A stretch of 64,000 nucleotides of DNA, taken from contig CM032120.1 in NCBI GenBank assembly GCA_018894105.1, positions 25,442,710-25,506,709 of the forward strand, read 5' to 3'. This document shows, piece after piece, positions 48,301 to 61,193 of this stretch. Source of the stretch: Jacaranda mimosifolia (lineage: Eukaryota > Streptophyta > Magnoliopsida > Lamiales > Bignoniaceae). Every line of letters begins with the position of its first letter. Within the stretch, counting starts at the first letter, position 1. The notes under the pieces are model-generated. The model saw only the letters and a program-made list of their open reading frames with translations. It ran no database searches and was not told the DNA's origin. Made by a program: the position numbers and the translations under genes.

Positions 48301-48660
48301 TCACGGCGGTGGTGACGGGTTGCTTAGTTCCGGTGACGGAAACTCATAAACAAGGAGTGGGTTTTGATGGACTCGACGAGAGGAGTGTAATGGTGGTTTC
48401 AATTTTGTGATTTGACCAACGGAGAAGGAGAATGGAAGGTGGAGGCGTGGGGTGGAGTTGAGCGATTTTGCTTGAAATTGGCCAACGAAGTGAAGGGAAA
48501 ATTTGAAATTGATTTGGGGGTTTGATATAGCGTAGCAAGGCGTACCTTCTGGCGGCAACAAAACCCAGTTCCAGTGGAGGCGCATGGTGGCTATTCAGCG
48601 AGCAACGGCGGCGATCTGGTGAAAATTGAAGGTGAAAAAAATATAACAAATAAACCCTAG
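48301..48660 (-). other. GC-richer segment in the MULE with overlapping minus-strand frames
   Basis: Two overlapping frames of 94 and 101 codons (48585-48301 and 48649-48344) are Pro/Ser-rich and match no family I know. They may be a captured host-gene or LTR leader fragment, or chance. Confidence 0.3.
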
Positions 48661-48903
48661 TAAATTCAAAAACATTACAAATAGGTCCAAGGGTGTTTTT
48701 GTCTTTTGATATTTCTAATCAATTTTCTCATTTTTTTTTTAAATTTTTGATGGAAGGGCATTTTGGTTATTTTACACTTTCCATTAGCATTACATTTAGG
48801 TCCCAAAGTTTAGGGGGGTGTTTTTAATTTTCAAAACAACGAGGGTTTTTTTGTAATTACACCAAACCTCAGGGGGGATAGCTGTAATTCACTCTTTAAT
48901 AAA

Positions 48904-49993
48904 TAAACACAACAATACCTACTGTTATCATCTATAAGTGTGATAAAGTCTTTTATTGTCTTTTGTTAAGACCCCATTGAACTCACAAATATCTGTGTAC
49001 TAAGTCAAAATTTTCAGTTTGCCTTTCAACAGAGTGGTAAGGCTTTCTAACTTGCTTAGCTTCAGCACATATTTGACATTTATGATCTCGTTCAATTTCA
49101 TGTTTAGGAATCAGATTTAAGTTCATCATTCGTTTGACAGAACTAAAATTTAAGTGTTCTAAATGAGTATGCCAAATAGATGAATTCTCAACAACATTAA
49201 TAACAGGAAAATTAGGAAATTCAATTTTATTAGAACCAATAATGTTTTCAACTCGTAACTTGAACAAACCATCGGAAAGATAACCTTTACAAATAAAAGT
49301 ACCATAATGTAAAATTACAACTTTATTCAATTTAAAAGAAATTTCATAACCCTCAATAACTATTACAAAACCATTATTTATATTTCTTCGGACTGCTGGA
49401 ACATGATACACCCTTTCCAGAGACAGTATGCGCTCTGAAGGAAATTTCAGGTCCACACTTCCTATCCCAAACACTTTGGCTGCACTTAAGTTTCCCATCA
49501 TCATAGTCCTTCCGCTAACAGGCTGGTAAGACACAAACAATGATTTATCAGCACAAACGTGCACGTTAGCACCAATGTCTATCGACCAATCATAAGGTTC
49601 ATAGATAGAGAATAATTCGAGTTTGAAAGAAACGTATTCGTCAATGGATGCATCAGGAACTCCAGCTTTGCTGGTATCTCCAACAACCATGTTGCCAACT
49701 GGTCCAGCAAATTGGGCTTTAACCTTGGCTTTCTCAGGGAGACACTCCTTAGCCCAATGTCCCTTTTGTCCACAATTCCAGCAATGTTTGTTTACCTTAG
49801 GTTTCTTATTATCTTTGGCTTTTCCTTTATCAATGGTTTTGGAGTTCGAGTTCATTTGGTTCATTTTATTGTTGACTTTCTTCTTTCCTAGTATCACATT
49901 TGCCTTAGGGTGATACTCAACAGAAACACTATGAGTTTGATTTCTGTGTTCCTCTTCAATGCTTATGGTAATCATCAGATCATCTAAAGTCAA
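48904..49993 (-). pseudogene. Copia Gag zinc knuckle, protease and pre-integrase
   Basis: The 336-codon frame 49993-48983 carries a CCHC knuckle (CWNCGQKGHWAKEC, residues 71-84), the protease block WSIDIGANVHVC (136-147) and the GAG-pre-integrase domain (SIWHTHLEHLNFSSVKRMM, then CQICAEAKQVRKPYHS). The protease triad reads D-I-G, not D-T/S-G, which probably abolishes activity. The integrase continues into 48904-48982 and then meets the MULE. Confidence 0.85.
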
Positions 49994-49999
49994 TTTTCA

Positions 50000-50510
50000 T
50001 TTTTGATGCTTTAGAGTCATACCGAAACTTTTCTATGACTTAGGGAACTTATCGACAATTGACATGACCATAAATTTCTCAGGAAGTTTCATCTCAGCAT
50101 CAGTTAACGAATGCTCTAGATTGATGAGTTCATGTGTCTGTTCAAATATAGACCTGCCCTCAACCGTCTAATACTTCAGGAATGTGGAAACCGAATACTT
50201 TTCGAGCCCATGCTCTTCAATATTGTATTTCCTATCCAATTCATCCCATAAATACTTAGCCGTATAGGAATCAGAACAGTATACATCGAAAAGTGTATCA
50301 CGCAAAGCTGACAGAATCACTCCTCGAATAATCTGATCCCTCATTTTCCATTCAGTTATTTCTTTAGTCTTAGGATCAGTATCAGTTGGTTCTAGCATGG
50401 TCAACTGAATCAACGAAAGAAGACATTTCATCGTCAACCAGATTTTCATGCGCTATTGCCAGCGCTTAAAATATTGGCTCGAGAATTTTTCTGGTAGTCT
50501 AAAAAGGTCA
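50000..50510 (-). pseudogene. Copia Gag N-terminal part
   Basis: The frame 50449-50168 has the Copia Gag pattern (MRDQIIRGVILSALRDTLFD; SYTAKYLWDELDRKYNIE). Upstream codons to about 50510 (LFRLPEKFS...YFKRW) continue it past a stop. A break near 50165 and another near 49995 separate it from the zinc-knuckle frame. Confidence 0.8.
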
Positions 50511-51029
50511 ATTTTTGCTGACACTATATCATCAACATCATAAGAAGTTGAACCTATTATAGATTTCTAAAGAAAAGAAAAAAAATAATCCTAAAGCAGG
50601 ATATCTAATCAGAAATCTCAGTAGAATTTATAGCAGATAAATGACACACGTAATGTTCGTTTCTTCAAGACTATTGGATCAGAATATTAACTACATACAG
50701 CAGTGCAACGATATAAAGCATTTAAAGCAATTCAGATTATCAATTGTGAGATAAAACAGATAATAAAAAAAAAATTGCGTTTTTTATCAAATTATAAATT
50801 TAAGTATAATAGGCATAATACGAATTATACATTTAACGTGATCAAGGCGTAACAAAATTCATATATTCAACATGATACGATTTTCGAAAAAGCCAAAAAT
50901 TACATAACAAACCAAGGCATCAAAACAAAAAGAACATACGATCAGTTTACGTAATTTAGATACAAGAAATTAAAAAAATTTATCTAAAGATCCTGTATCG
51001 TAACAAAATCAGTCGGATGATCAAATCAT
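50511..51029 (-). other. AT-rich leader of the minus-strand Copia element
   Basis: An AT-rich stretch without coding between the LTR and Gag. I could not identify a canonical initiator-tRNA primer-binding site; the exact LTR/leader border is uncertain. Confidence 0.4.
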
Positions 51030-51860
51030 AGATGAATTCTGTTTGCTTTGAAGAAACTTATGTCCCGACTCACCAGTACAACGGGTATAACACTACTCTT
51101 TCCATGATAAGATGGTCCAGAACGATCAAGCGCACTTCTTCTCGTTCACCTCGAACAACAACTCAATTCGCTGGAGTCAGATAGTCGAAGATAGGGAGGT
51201 ATGAGAGAGGATACGTGAGTCCGCAAGAAAGAGAAAGATTTACGTTTTGTGTTTGCCAAGGGCGGACTTTTTATAGAGGAAATTAGGGCTGGCTGCGGTT
51301 GATGGCCTCAAACATGTTTTTGGGTTTTAACTGGCGGCTGATCCCTAATTATGAGCTGCTATAATATCCAATTAGGGTTTTTACTTGGTCAAACCTTAAC
51401 ATCCGATCAATATCGTTTGCTCGTTAAGTAATTTTAAAATTCCAATTGAATTTTGTCAAAAAAGATATGACGGAGACAATTCGCCTGTGCTCGGAGCCGA
51501 GGTCAGCGGGGGAGCGTGTGTGGTCCACCTATATGAACCCTCTAATGAATATTTTTAACAAGCATTCATTTTGAAGTTCAATAAATACTAGTCCACACTT
51601 ATTTATAAAATCAATGTGGGACAAATGAAATCCTTCAATTCCTCCACTTAGTTTTATAAGACCTAAACTAGTCTCTACTTTGTTAAAGTTTTTATGTGGG
51701 ACAAAATCAATTCATAGCACTCAATCATTTTTTCCTCCTCTATTTTTAATACTATCATTATCTTTGGATTCCAACCTAATTGGCATCCATCAAAATACAA
51801 TTTCTCTCTTTTATGTAATTAGACTAATATAGGGAATTACATTATGCCAATTACAACATT
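51030..51860 (-). repeat. 5' LTR of the minus-strand Copia element
   Basis: It starts (element orientation) TGTTGTAATTGGCATAATG at 51860. A TATA box, CTCTATAAAAAG in element orientation, lies at about 51267-51278, followed by a likely transcription start and a leader. The inner border near 51030 is an estimate because the 3' LTR is truncated. Confidence 0.6.
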
Positions 51861-54800
51861 TTTAATAATACTAGTAATTTATTTTTAAATACTAAAATTT
51901 ATTAAGATAAAAGAGATGTAGCAATTTATTTCACTATTTATAATAAAACATGCACGTAAATAGGCACGTAAAACTTTTATAGTTAATAATGATGAACAAC
52001 GTTCTGTTCCTTTCTTTCAATGGCATAAACATTATTGTAATATAAAGAAGTGCGCTTACATATTCACTTATAAGTAAATAATTTCAATGTATAGTTTTTT
52101 ATTTGAAAAAATGTAACTAAAAGTAGAAAACGAATTTTTTGTATAGCCCGTTGCAGCTAAGATTTGAGAAAGAAAAAAACAATCTACTAGGTACTTTTTA
52201 GGGGAATATATACATACACGCACATATACTTTGTTTAGTTATAATTTTTTTTTTTAAATTTTAAATTTAATGAGTTTTTTCGATACTATTGGAATCATTT
52301 TTTTCTTATTTACTTATTTTAAACTTAATTTAAAGCTAATTTATTTAATAAAATCAATGTTAATTAAGATTTTGAATCAATTTAATAATATCTGACTGTG
52401 GAAGATATTATTTATGCTTTATAGGTTAATTTCGATGGGACAAAGTAAACTTCTTTCTTTTTTTTTTTAAATACTCATATATTTTTGTTTATTAATATAT
52501 GCATATATTTCTTTTAATTTGATATGATGCTAGAAATAGATGAATTTTACGTCATCTTTCAATTCGAATTAGTAAAAGAAATATCTCTTGCATAATATGA
52601 ATTCCAAATATTTAAGGGTTTTGCCATCAATAGCAGTGTATAAGGTTGAACATAGGTGTATCTAGCTTGTGATGATGTAAAATTTGTTGGACAATTTCAA
52701 GACTCGTGAAATATTTTGTTTACAAGCTTTGGACATAACCAATTCATGGTTCCGCACATCAATTTTGAACCAAAAGATGAAAGGCAAGAAAATATTTATA
52801 TTGGCTTATTTATTATTTTTATTAATTAAATGCATACATCACGGTTTCATGGCACTATACTATGTCGTAATCAATAGATTTTCGTTTGTAATTAAAGTCA
52901 TGATATTTTTTGCTGAATCGAGTGTAAAACATCTAATTCAATTAAGTATGTTGAATTGAAATAGACTCAATCCAATGACTTCAATGAACTGAGTATATTA
53001 TACACTTGCTCATTAAAGTCCAAACTCGATCTATTGTAGACCTATTCCCTGAAGCTCAAATTTTAAACTATCAAAAAAGAAAAGGAGTGCTATTGAAGAT
53101 TCCATGAATAGATGAGATAATTGATATCAGCCCTATTAATTCACAACAGGATAAGATGAATATAATATTGAAAATAAAAAAGAGTAAGAAGGAAGATACT
53201 GGAATAAGTCAAATGTATATAGTTGCACTGACGACAAACATCTGACGAAATCAATTGTCCTATGTGGCCACATTAAGATCCGACAATGACCGGTTAGCTC
53301 CTTGGCTGGCTCCTTTGTCTCCGCCATTTTCCCTTTTTCTATCATCTCCTTGCCTCCTCGTCCTCCTCCTCACTCCTCAGTCCCTCTCCTCTCTTTGATT
53401 TCCCATTTCACCTAAAATTTTCTCCCCTACCTCTGTGGCTCAATAGTCCCCGACACCTGACACCTAGACCGACCTCTCGTCGCCTTTCTGACTTTGGGTT
53501 TTTGAGTGATGTTCAAGTGTCCTAAATACGTCACAATTAGGGTTTAAAAAAAAATGTCACAATTAATATAAACACTATTTAATCATGTAAATTACGTGGG
53601 ATCTTTGAAATTTGAAACTTAATGAATTTATATTTGTTATATGAGTAGATTGATTTGGTCAATTGGGTCGACCTGATCGATCGAAATTTGAGTTATAATT
53701 TTTCATATATATCATACAAAAGGAAGAAAAATACATATATACACACATATTTACAAATATATATATATATACAAATAATGGTATTATGCCTGAATCTCTT
53801 TATTGATACTTTCTTAATTAGTAAGATATATATAATACAAAATTTGAGCTGTTAGAGGGAAATTTTATGCCATCCACTTACATATATATATATATATATA
53901 TATTCAGACAAATTGTGAATTGTTGAATAATATAATAATAATCTTATAAAATAAAGTACTAATATATTATATATGATTTAATAGTTCACAACTCTGCACT
54001 CATCACACGTGATTAAGACCTATATCCCTTTCTTTCACTTGAGAAAATTAGGCCTATACTCAATGGGTTGCACGCTAGAGCCTTGATTAGATTAATCTCT
54101 CCTTTTCCATCCCTAAAAGCCATTAGTCCATTCAAAGTTTTTGGATTAACTTAATTGCTTCCATTGAATCCTCCGAAATTCGCTCATCCCAAGTTGTCTT
54201 ATCTCCACCAATATTATATTTACTTGTTCATTGCTTCCTTTTTAATTTAGTATTAGAACTTGGAACGGCCCATATCAAGGATTTTACTTTATACATTTTC
54301 ATTGTCTTTGAAATTAACTTTTCCATTTTGTTTATTCAAATATTTGGTGGTACATTGATAAAATCAGCCAAATTCTCGCCATTCTTTATAAACATTATAG
54401 CTTCTTTATATTAATGTTTATAAACATTTTAATTCCTTTGAACCATGAGTTGCTACAATTAATCTTCAAAATCTTGTTCTTATATATATGAAGCATAGAG
54501 AACGAAAAATTGACTAAAGTATTTTGGTTTTAATTCAAGATTCCTAACTTAAAAGTTTGTACAAGGACTTACTAGTATTTGCACAAGAATTCATCTAAAC
54601 ATAGATTATTTAGAAAGTAAAAGAAAAAAAAAGGAAAAAAAAATTCTATCTATCCCCCTTAAAAAATATTGTATTATTATTCTCATTTTCAAATTTATTG
54701 TTTCAATTTTCTTCCCAAGATACTGTTGAACTATAAAACTATAGTTTAATAGTGATAAAAACTCTATTGAAATATCAGCATTGATAATTATTGTTTTAAA

Positions 54801-57800
54801 ATATCATTACAATTTGGTACTAATAATTTTTGCATCTTATTATACCAATTATTAATAGTAACAACTTAAACACCTGTTCTTATCACTATTAATCTTATGA
54901 AAATCAGTATTATGACAAAACAAAAATTATCATCACCCGGGCCATAAATAATCTTTCACACAATCATTTTATATTTTGCCATTATTATTATTTTTTTCTT
55001 CTTGGTTTTGGGGTGAGAAGTGTATACTATAACGGCGAAAGAAGTATATGTATTACAAGTTGGGACACCTTCACATCGGATAATAATTAAACCTAAGCCT
55101 CTCTTTCCCAATATTGGAGTTGTAACAGACGCAGAAATTGTTTTATCAAAATTGATAAAAACCAAACTAGTTTGGCCAAAAAAATAAAAGGGATGACTTG
55201 AGCTCAAATAATGATCACCAAAAGTGATAAAGATGGGTTCTTCTGCCACTAAGTAAGGAAAGTGGCCTCTCTTAGTGTGTACTAAGACAAGTGACACTCC
55301 ATATCATATATTTCCACTCTATTACGGCTCTTAGGACAATTTTCATTAGGATAACTCCACCCCAACCCTCTCTTTATGGTTGATGTAAATTGTCTTTCTT
55401 TTAGAATTGGTAGTACATATGAAGTTCGAAGGAGATCTTTGTTGTAAGAAATATGATGGGGAGCGGTTTTACCCTCTAATTTTTATCTTTTCTACGCTTC
55501 TATAAGTACTAACGAAAATGAATGCAAATATTAAAGTACAAAGTAAAAAATTCGATGTAATACGTATCATGTATCAGAATTGAATAATTTCATAACTTAA
55601 ATTTATGGTATCTTTTTATTTATTACATGTGTATGCTATTTAGATGAAATATCATCAATAACTCTTACTAAAAAATTTAAAGAAAACCTAAAAAATGGAA
55701 GAAATGTTTGAAAGTGAAAATTTATAAAAATAAAAAATAAAAAATTAAGTGTAGAAATAGAAACAATTTTAGAATTGAAGAGGACTAAATGAAAATAAGA
55801 GGAATTTATCGATAACAAATTTTGTCTTTTCCTTTCCTTTAAAGAAAAAAATGGATCCAAACAAAAGCAAGGAAATAAAAAAATTTCGAGTGAGTTATCT
55901 TGAACAGAATCATTGATGATCTTATAATCTACAAAACTCAATGGGATGAGTAACTTTTAGTTAGTTGTTAGGTGTTCTTTCTATGATAGTAGTGATATGA
56001 GATTCATCGGAGTAAACCTAGGAGCAAATCACGTGCCCAGCTTTGGGATGCCATGAGGAGTACAAACCTATAGGCATTGACACTGCGGGTAATTGGCAGG
56101 TAAGCTTTCGTTTCAATCATCAAATCATACTTGTGCCGTGCTATGGTCCCTAACATGTATGCTAACTTCTAGGTCGGATTAGAAAGTAACTTCGATCTTA
56201 TATAATTATTTAAACGGTGAAAATAATCTATCCCTATTTGACGTTGAAACCAAATAAAAAGAAAATATGTTGCTTAAAAGAGCTTATAAAGTTTCTGTAT
56301 TTTATAAGAAATTTTTAGAGTTTAAAAGACGCTAGTTTTTCTAAAAAAATAAGTTCTTATAGTGTTTGGATAAAATAAGCTGTAGTTTAAAAAATATAAT
56401 AATGATAATTTTGTATTTAACATGATTAAAATTAAAAAAAAATTGTTAAAATTTTAAAAATAAATAAGATGTTGAAACCAAATAAAAAGAAGGTTGAATA
56501 TCATTTTAGAGCCCTTAGGTTTGGCCTTGGGAACTGGAGTGGGAACGCACCAAAAGTGAGCAGTTTCCTTCGGAGGAAGTGCAGCCAATAGAAGTGCAAA
56601 GGTGATTCCTTTGATTTATATTTTATAGTGAGAATGACTGCGCAGAGCATTTTTCCCAGTAAAAAGACCTCAAAAGAACTTTTGCTTGATGCCGTGACGT
56701 CATTTTCCCTCTGTTTTTTACCTTTTGGTCCTTTTCTTATCTTGTATTTCCCGTAATGTCTTGTGCTTTCATGCTTGAATTGAACAAGCTTTTTTCTGCA
56801 CAAGGTGCCAATTATAGCTCCAACGATTTGGATGGCATGAACAAAGGACAATCAAGGACACAAAATTTTATGCTATATGGACTGTAAGAAAAAATCTATG
56901 GGCTGCACCATTGTGGGGCTGCAACTGCAACATATGCTATTGCAAGTGCTCCTAGGCACTATAACTGAGCATAAGCAATGTGCACGTTTGATGTAGATAT
57001 TTTCGTCATTTGAGCGATGACAGTATATTTTAAGTATTAAAGTAGATATCGACAATACATTTTAAAGACATAGATATCTTCGTCATCTATAGTTTTAAAG
57101 ATTGTAGTGTATATCTTCGTCGTTTGGAACGACAATACGTTTTATGAATTGTTTATCGATTAAAATAGTACTTATTTGGGTTCAAAGTGTTGTAAGACAG
57201 TTTAATCTATTTCTATTGTGTTGTTAGAGCATTAAGATGAACATGAGATGACTAGAGCAGCATACACCTCTGATATATTAGTTATTATGCTTACAGTAAA
57301 TATTGAATATTTAATTGCAAAACAAGTAGCATTTTTTAAAGCATGTATAAAATGCAGTATAATTAATTTAAACTTAGTTATTTACAAAAATTAGGTGGGA
57401 ACTTAATTATTATAAGTTTCCAAAACATAAGCGTCGCAGGTTCACATGACATAATTAACATGCTATATCTATGAACTTAGTTAACATTTTTTCTCATCAT
57501 GTAATGATATCTTTCTTCCTTAACAGTGCATGGGGGAAGATTTTCAAAGAATCTACTCATTTACTTTTTGAAATTGCACATGTACTTTTATCAATTCGAT
57601 TGCCCTTAGATTAGTACAATTACATAAATCTGAAAAGATTTACCTGGATAAGCACTAGCTTTACTTAGTAATCTCCAATTGGTCAACTTGTTTTATGGTT
57701 AACTCACATAATTAATCCTAAAAATCATCATTATGTAAAATGAGTGGCTTTGATAAATCATAAAGCATACGAGCAAATTCGAACCTCGTGCTTGATAATT

Positions 57801-58370
57801 GATGTATATTAGAAAGATTGACATTCCAGTCCATGGGATGAGGATCAAAACTAGGGATGGGACCAAGAAAATTCAGTTTTGAATTGATATCCCATGAATC
57901 AATGGCTATGTTGTCAATCATTCTCAACCTCATTAAGAGGGAAACAACAAAGAAACAAAATTAAGATAAAAACCGAAGAAAGAACTCCATAATTTGGACC
58001 AAATTAATTACGGTAATAATTGGTTTTAAATGAGCACTCCCAGTTGGTGGGTCCTTCCACCTAAGATCGGAAGGCCCACAATCTCACCTCAATGGCATCA
58101 TGCCACGTGTACGGCATAAGAAGTTGATGATATAAGCATGAAGTGTGATGATCACCCACGTTATCCCACAAGCAAAAGTACTCCTCTTGTAGTCCTGTAC
58201 ACTGAGGATTAGGACAGGGCCAAATTAAATTGCGGTACTACTTCATGAATTAATTATTTTATAATTAAAAAATTACAGTTAAATTGATACTTTAATGAAT
58301 TTATAATGATGATTTTTTCCTCTGAAGAGTAATTTTAATTTCAATTAAATTTCTCATTATAATTCTCTAT
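51861..58370. other. AT-rich intergenic DNA, no gene seen
   Basis: About 6.5 kb with short frames only. It contains (TA)n tracts (about 53757-53771, 53881-53901), a CT-rich stretch (53335-53460), a weak array of GATATCTTCGTCATTTG-like words at 56995-57160, and fragments that may be old MITEs (about 56270-56480). No RNA gene or domain was recognised. Confidence 0.6.
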
Positions 58371-58442
58371 GATCACGAACAAAAAAAATGATTCAAACCT
58401 ACTTACACAGTGACAATTGTGAATCAATCATTTTTCGTGATC
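58371..58442. repeat. foldback sequence upstream of XND1
   Basis: Arms 58371-58395 (GATCACGAAC...ATGATTCA) and 58420-58442 (TGAATCAATC...CGTGATC) are nearly complementary, with a loop of about 24 bases. It could be a tiny MITE remnant or a structured promoter site; it lies about 540 bp upstream of the TATA box. Confidence 0.7.
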
Positions 58443-58914
58443 AGCACTTTGGTGATACTCTAGTGGAAATTCACCATCTAAATACACTATTTTATAACAC
58501 AAACTCTTATGATCATACGTTGCTGGACTGACTGTCATTCTTTTTTTTGATCCAGGGACTGATTGTCATTCATACATACATGAGAATGTGAACTAAGTCC
58601 ATAACCCTTTATATTTTCCACAATATAGATACAACCCACCCCATCCCACCCCCCAATCCCCCAATTAAAGATCCCAAACAAAGTTCCCTGGAGTGCCAAC
58701 AGCCAACAGACCCGTTACTTGAAAAGTATCCAACGTTCTGTTACCCGCCGCCTAGCACACCACCCAACACTTTGTTAAATATCAAAAACAATAGTCATTC
58801 TTGAATCCCTTGATGGATGGATGGTACTCTGCTGGTGCTCCTCAACAAAAATTACAAGCACCTTCCATTTCACGTCATTCCCCCCTTTCTCTCACCTCTC
58901 TCTCTCTCCCCCTC

Positions 58915-58924
58915 GCTATAAATA
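58915..58924 (+). promoter_or_regulatory. TATA box of XND1
   Basis: GCTATAAATA follows a CT-rich patch (CTCTCTCTCTCCCCCTC), a common plant core-promoter layout. It is 210 bp before the start codon, implying a leader of about 180 bases containing CACCAC and CTTCTT repeats. Confidence 0.75.
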
Positions 58925-59133
58925 TCACCACCTCCACCACCACCATTACTACTCTCTTTCCATCATCTCCCCATATACATCCTCCACTTCTAATTACAGT
59001 ATATTCAAAATATACCCTCATTCCTAGTACTTGTCTACATATATATACTTGTCTTCTTCTTCTTCTTCTTATCAAGATTAATTATTAATTTCCTCTTCTT
59101 GATTCATATACATATATAATTGTGGGCTTATTA

Positions 59134-59934
59134 ATGGGGGATAACAATTTCAACATGCCACCCGGTTTTCGATTCTACCCCACTGATGAAGAGCTCGTGG
59201 TCCATTTCCTCCATCGCAAGGCCGAGCTTTTACCTTGCCATCCCGACGTCATCCCGGATCTTGATCTTTATCCCTACGACCCCTGGGACTTAGATGGTAT
59301 TACTTAATTTATAATCTCATAAGTTCTTGTTTCTAAATAGATATATATATATATATATATACACACACACGCACAGATATGTATATATATATATATTGTA
59401 TAACTGGATGGTACATGTACGTAGGTAAAGCAATGGCTGAAGGAAACAAATGGTACTATTACAGCAGGAGGACACAAAGCAGGATTACTGGGAGTGGATA
59501 TTGGCAATCTATTGGGGCTGAGGAGCCAATTTATTCAAGTGGCGGCCAGAGAGTTGGCATGAAGAAACACAATGCGTTTTACTTAGGTCAACCATCAGAA
59601 GGCGTCAAAACCAATTGGCTAATGCAGGAATACAGGCTATCTAATTCTAGTTCCACTAGTAAATCATCATCTAGAAGAAGAAATTCCAGAATTGTAAGAA
59701 ATTCTTGAAAACTAATGTAATCTAGTCAAGTACAAGAATATTGCACTAATTTTACGCTGACATCGATCTAAGTCAATATTTTAATTCTTTTTGTAGGATT
59801 ATAGCAGATGGGTCGTTTGTCGAGTGTACGAGCGCACCTCCGACAGCGACGACGATGGTGGGAATGAGCTTTCATGCCTGGACGAAGTTTTCCTGTCGCT
59901 GGATGATCTTGACGAAATTAGTTTGCCAAATTAG
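59134..59934 (+). CDS. XND1 (NAC104): NAC transcription factor, XND1 orthologue, 3 exons, 189 aa
   Basis: Exons 59134-59296, 59425-59693 and 59797-59934 join with GT-AG introns into 190 codons including stop, the same size as Arabidopsis XND1. The NAC domain starts at once: MPPGFRFYPTDEELVVHFLH (subdomain A), then PDVIPDLDLYPYDPWDL (B), KWYYYSRRTQSRITGSGYW (C), VGMKKHNAFYLG and NWLMQEYRL (D), and after a Ser/Arg-rich linker WVVCRVYER (E). The short acidic tail ELSCLDEVFLSLDDLDEI is the XND1 signature; its LSCLDE resembles the LxCxE-type retinoblastoma-binding motif reported for XND1. In Arabidopsis the protein acts in the nucleus to restrain vessel secondary wall formation and cell death. Start: an in-frame GTG lies at 59122, but the ATG at 59134 gives the family N-terminus. 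No defects seen. Confidence 0.95.
59339..59398 (+). repeat. (TA)n/(CA)n microsatellite in XND1 intron 1
   Basis: TA and CACA repeats fill much of the 128-bp first intron, leaving a short normal 3' splice region (GTACGTAG) at 59417-59424. Confidence 0.9.
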
Positions 59935-61185
59935 TTAGGTCCCAAGAAAGAAATTGAAGTAAGGAAATAGTTAGCTATATATAGCTTACTTAAGTAGAAT
60001 TTTCAGACAAATGGTAATCTTTACTAGGAAATCATGTTGTGACAATTTATACGTACTATTTCTAAGTGTAATGTGATAATTTAAATGCAAAAACCGAAGT
60101 CTTATGTTTTGGTGGGGTGACATGGGATGTTTATGCAGCAATACCCAAAGAACGACACGTGGAATTAGGGTCTGAAGTTCCATGCAAAGGCAACCACAAG
60201 CATTCCACATAAAGATAAGATGAATCCAAATGGAGCGAGCGAAGTGATGGCACACAGCGACCCACTGTTGCTTCAAAAATGTGTACACTTGATGGGTTCG
60301 GGTGATTGATGATTTTGCTTGAGGGATTCTCACGTGCAGAGATAATTGGGGAAGAAAGACGAGGGGTTTGGTGGGGCCCGACGAGCATTGGTGGGCCTTT
60401 TTGTTGGGTTCGTGGGACTTTTTTTTTTTAAAAAAAAAAAAAATGTTTTCTTGGGTTGTTTGTTTTCATCTTCCTCTTTGTTGATTAGGGTCTCTTTTAA
60501 ATTTAGCTTTTTTGTGCAATGATGATGGGTATTTGGTAGTTGTCTTGTGTCACAAAGCAAAGGAAAGATTTTTTCTTTTTATTGGTGGCTGCTTAGGGGA
60601 GCATTGGGTCATTTGTGATGCAAGCACACTCAAGCAATTGGTGGTATATAATGGGGAGAAAAATTTCCATCATTTGTGATAATTTTGGTTTCTCACCCAC
60701 TGAAATGTTCATCATTTGAGATGAAATTTGGGTTTTAATTGTGGCTTTAAAGTCAAAAATGTATTGTTAGACAACAATGACAAGGCACGTCATTTCAAAT
60801 CTTTTTGTTCCAACATGTCTTTTGCATATCTTTTTTAGCTTTTAAATAAGTCTTAATTAATTAAAATTTCTAGTAGCTCAAACTTAGATTCTTATGTAAT
60901 GTAATCTAATATTTGATATAGATCCTATAATTTAAATTTTACCGACACATTATCTACATACTTAGAATTAGCACCAGCTTATTTATCAAAAAAAGTTTGC
61001 TTAAAATATAGCTTAAGAATAAATAAAAAAAAAATAGATAGATTTGATTTATATGGTTATTTTATGCTCTGGCTCAATCCCAAGACACACATTTAACATA
61101 TAAAACAACCGACTAAGGTAAAAAAAATAACTATTTATACACTCCTAATTAATGACTTGCTCCTATCCTCATCCATCCTTGGTCT
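59935..61185. other. XND1 3' UTR and intergenic DNA
   Basis: No further coding seen. It includes a T9/A13 foldback at about 60420-60443. Confidence 0.6.
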
Positions 61186-61193
61186 AATCATAC

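Larger units (their letters stand above)
47143..48894. mobile_element. Mutator-like element inserted in the Copia integrase (1752 bp)
   Basis: A perfect 9-bp duplication TTTAATAAA flanks it (47134-47142 and 48895-48903). Terminal inverted repeats of about 100 bp include CTTGAGGTTTGACATAATTAC at the left and, inverted, CCTGAGGTTTGGTGTAATTAC at the right, followed on both sides by TTGTTGTTTTGAAAATTA-like sequence. There is no transposase. It belongs to a different MULE family from the nest at 7496-24695. The interior holds an LTR-like segment. Confidence 0.9.
44167..51860 (-). mobile_element. Ty1/Copia retrotransposon on the minus strand, split by a MULE
   Basis: On the minus strand the order is 5' LTR (51860 downward), leader, Gag, zinc knuckle, protease, integrase, RT, RNase H and a truncated 3' LTR (44251-44167). 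Both LTR starts read TGTTGTAATTGGCATAAT. A polypurine tract (TTTGTGGGGGAT in element orientation, about 44252-44263) precedes the 3' LTR. The polyprotein is broken by frameshifts, stops and a 1752-bp MULE. Without a complete 3' LTR no target duplication can be read. Confidence 0.88.

Noticed and set aside
58801..59088. 95-codon frame upstream of XND1, considered as an upstream gene or uORF
   Set aside because: It has no ATG start, spans the TATA box and encodes low-complexity Thr/Ser/Pro sequence.
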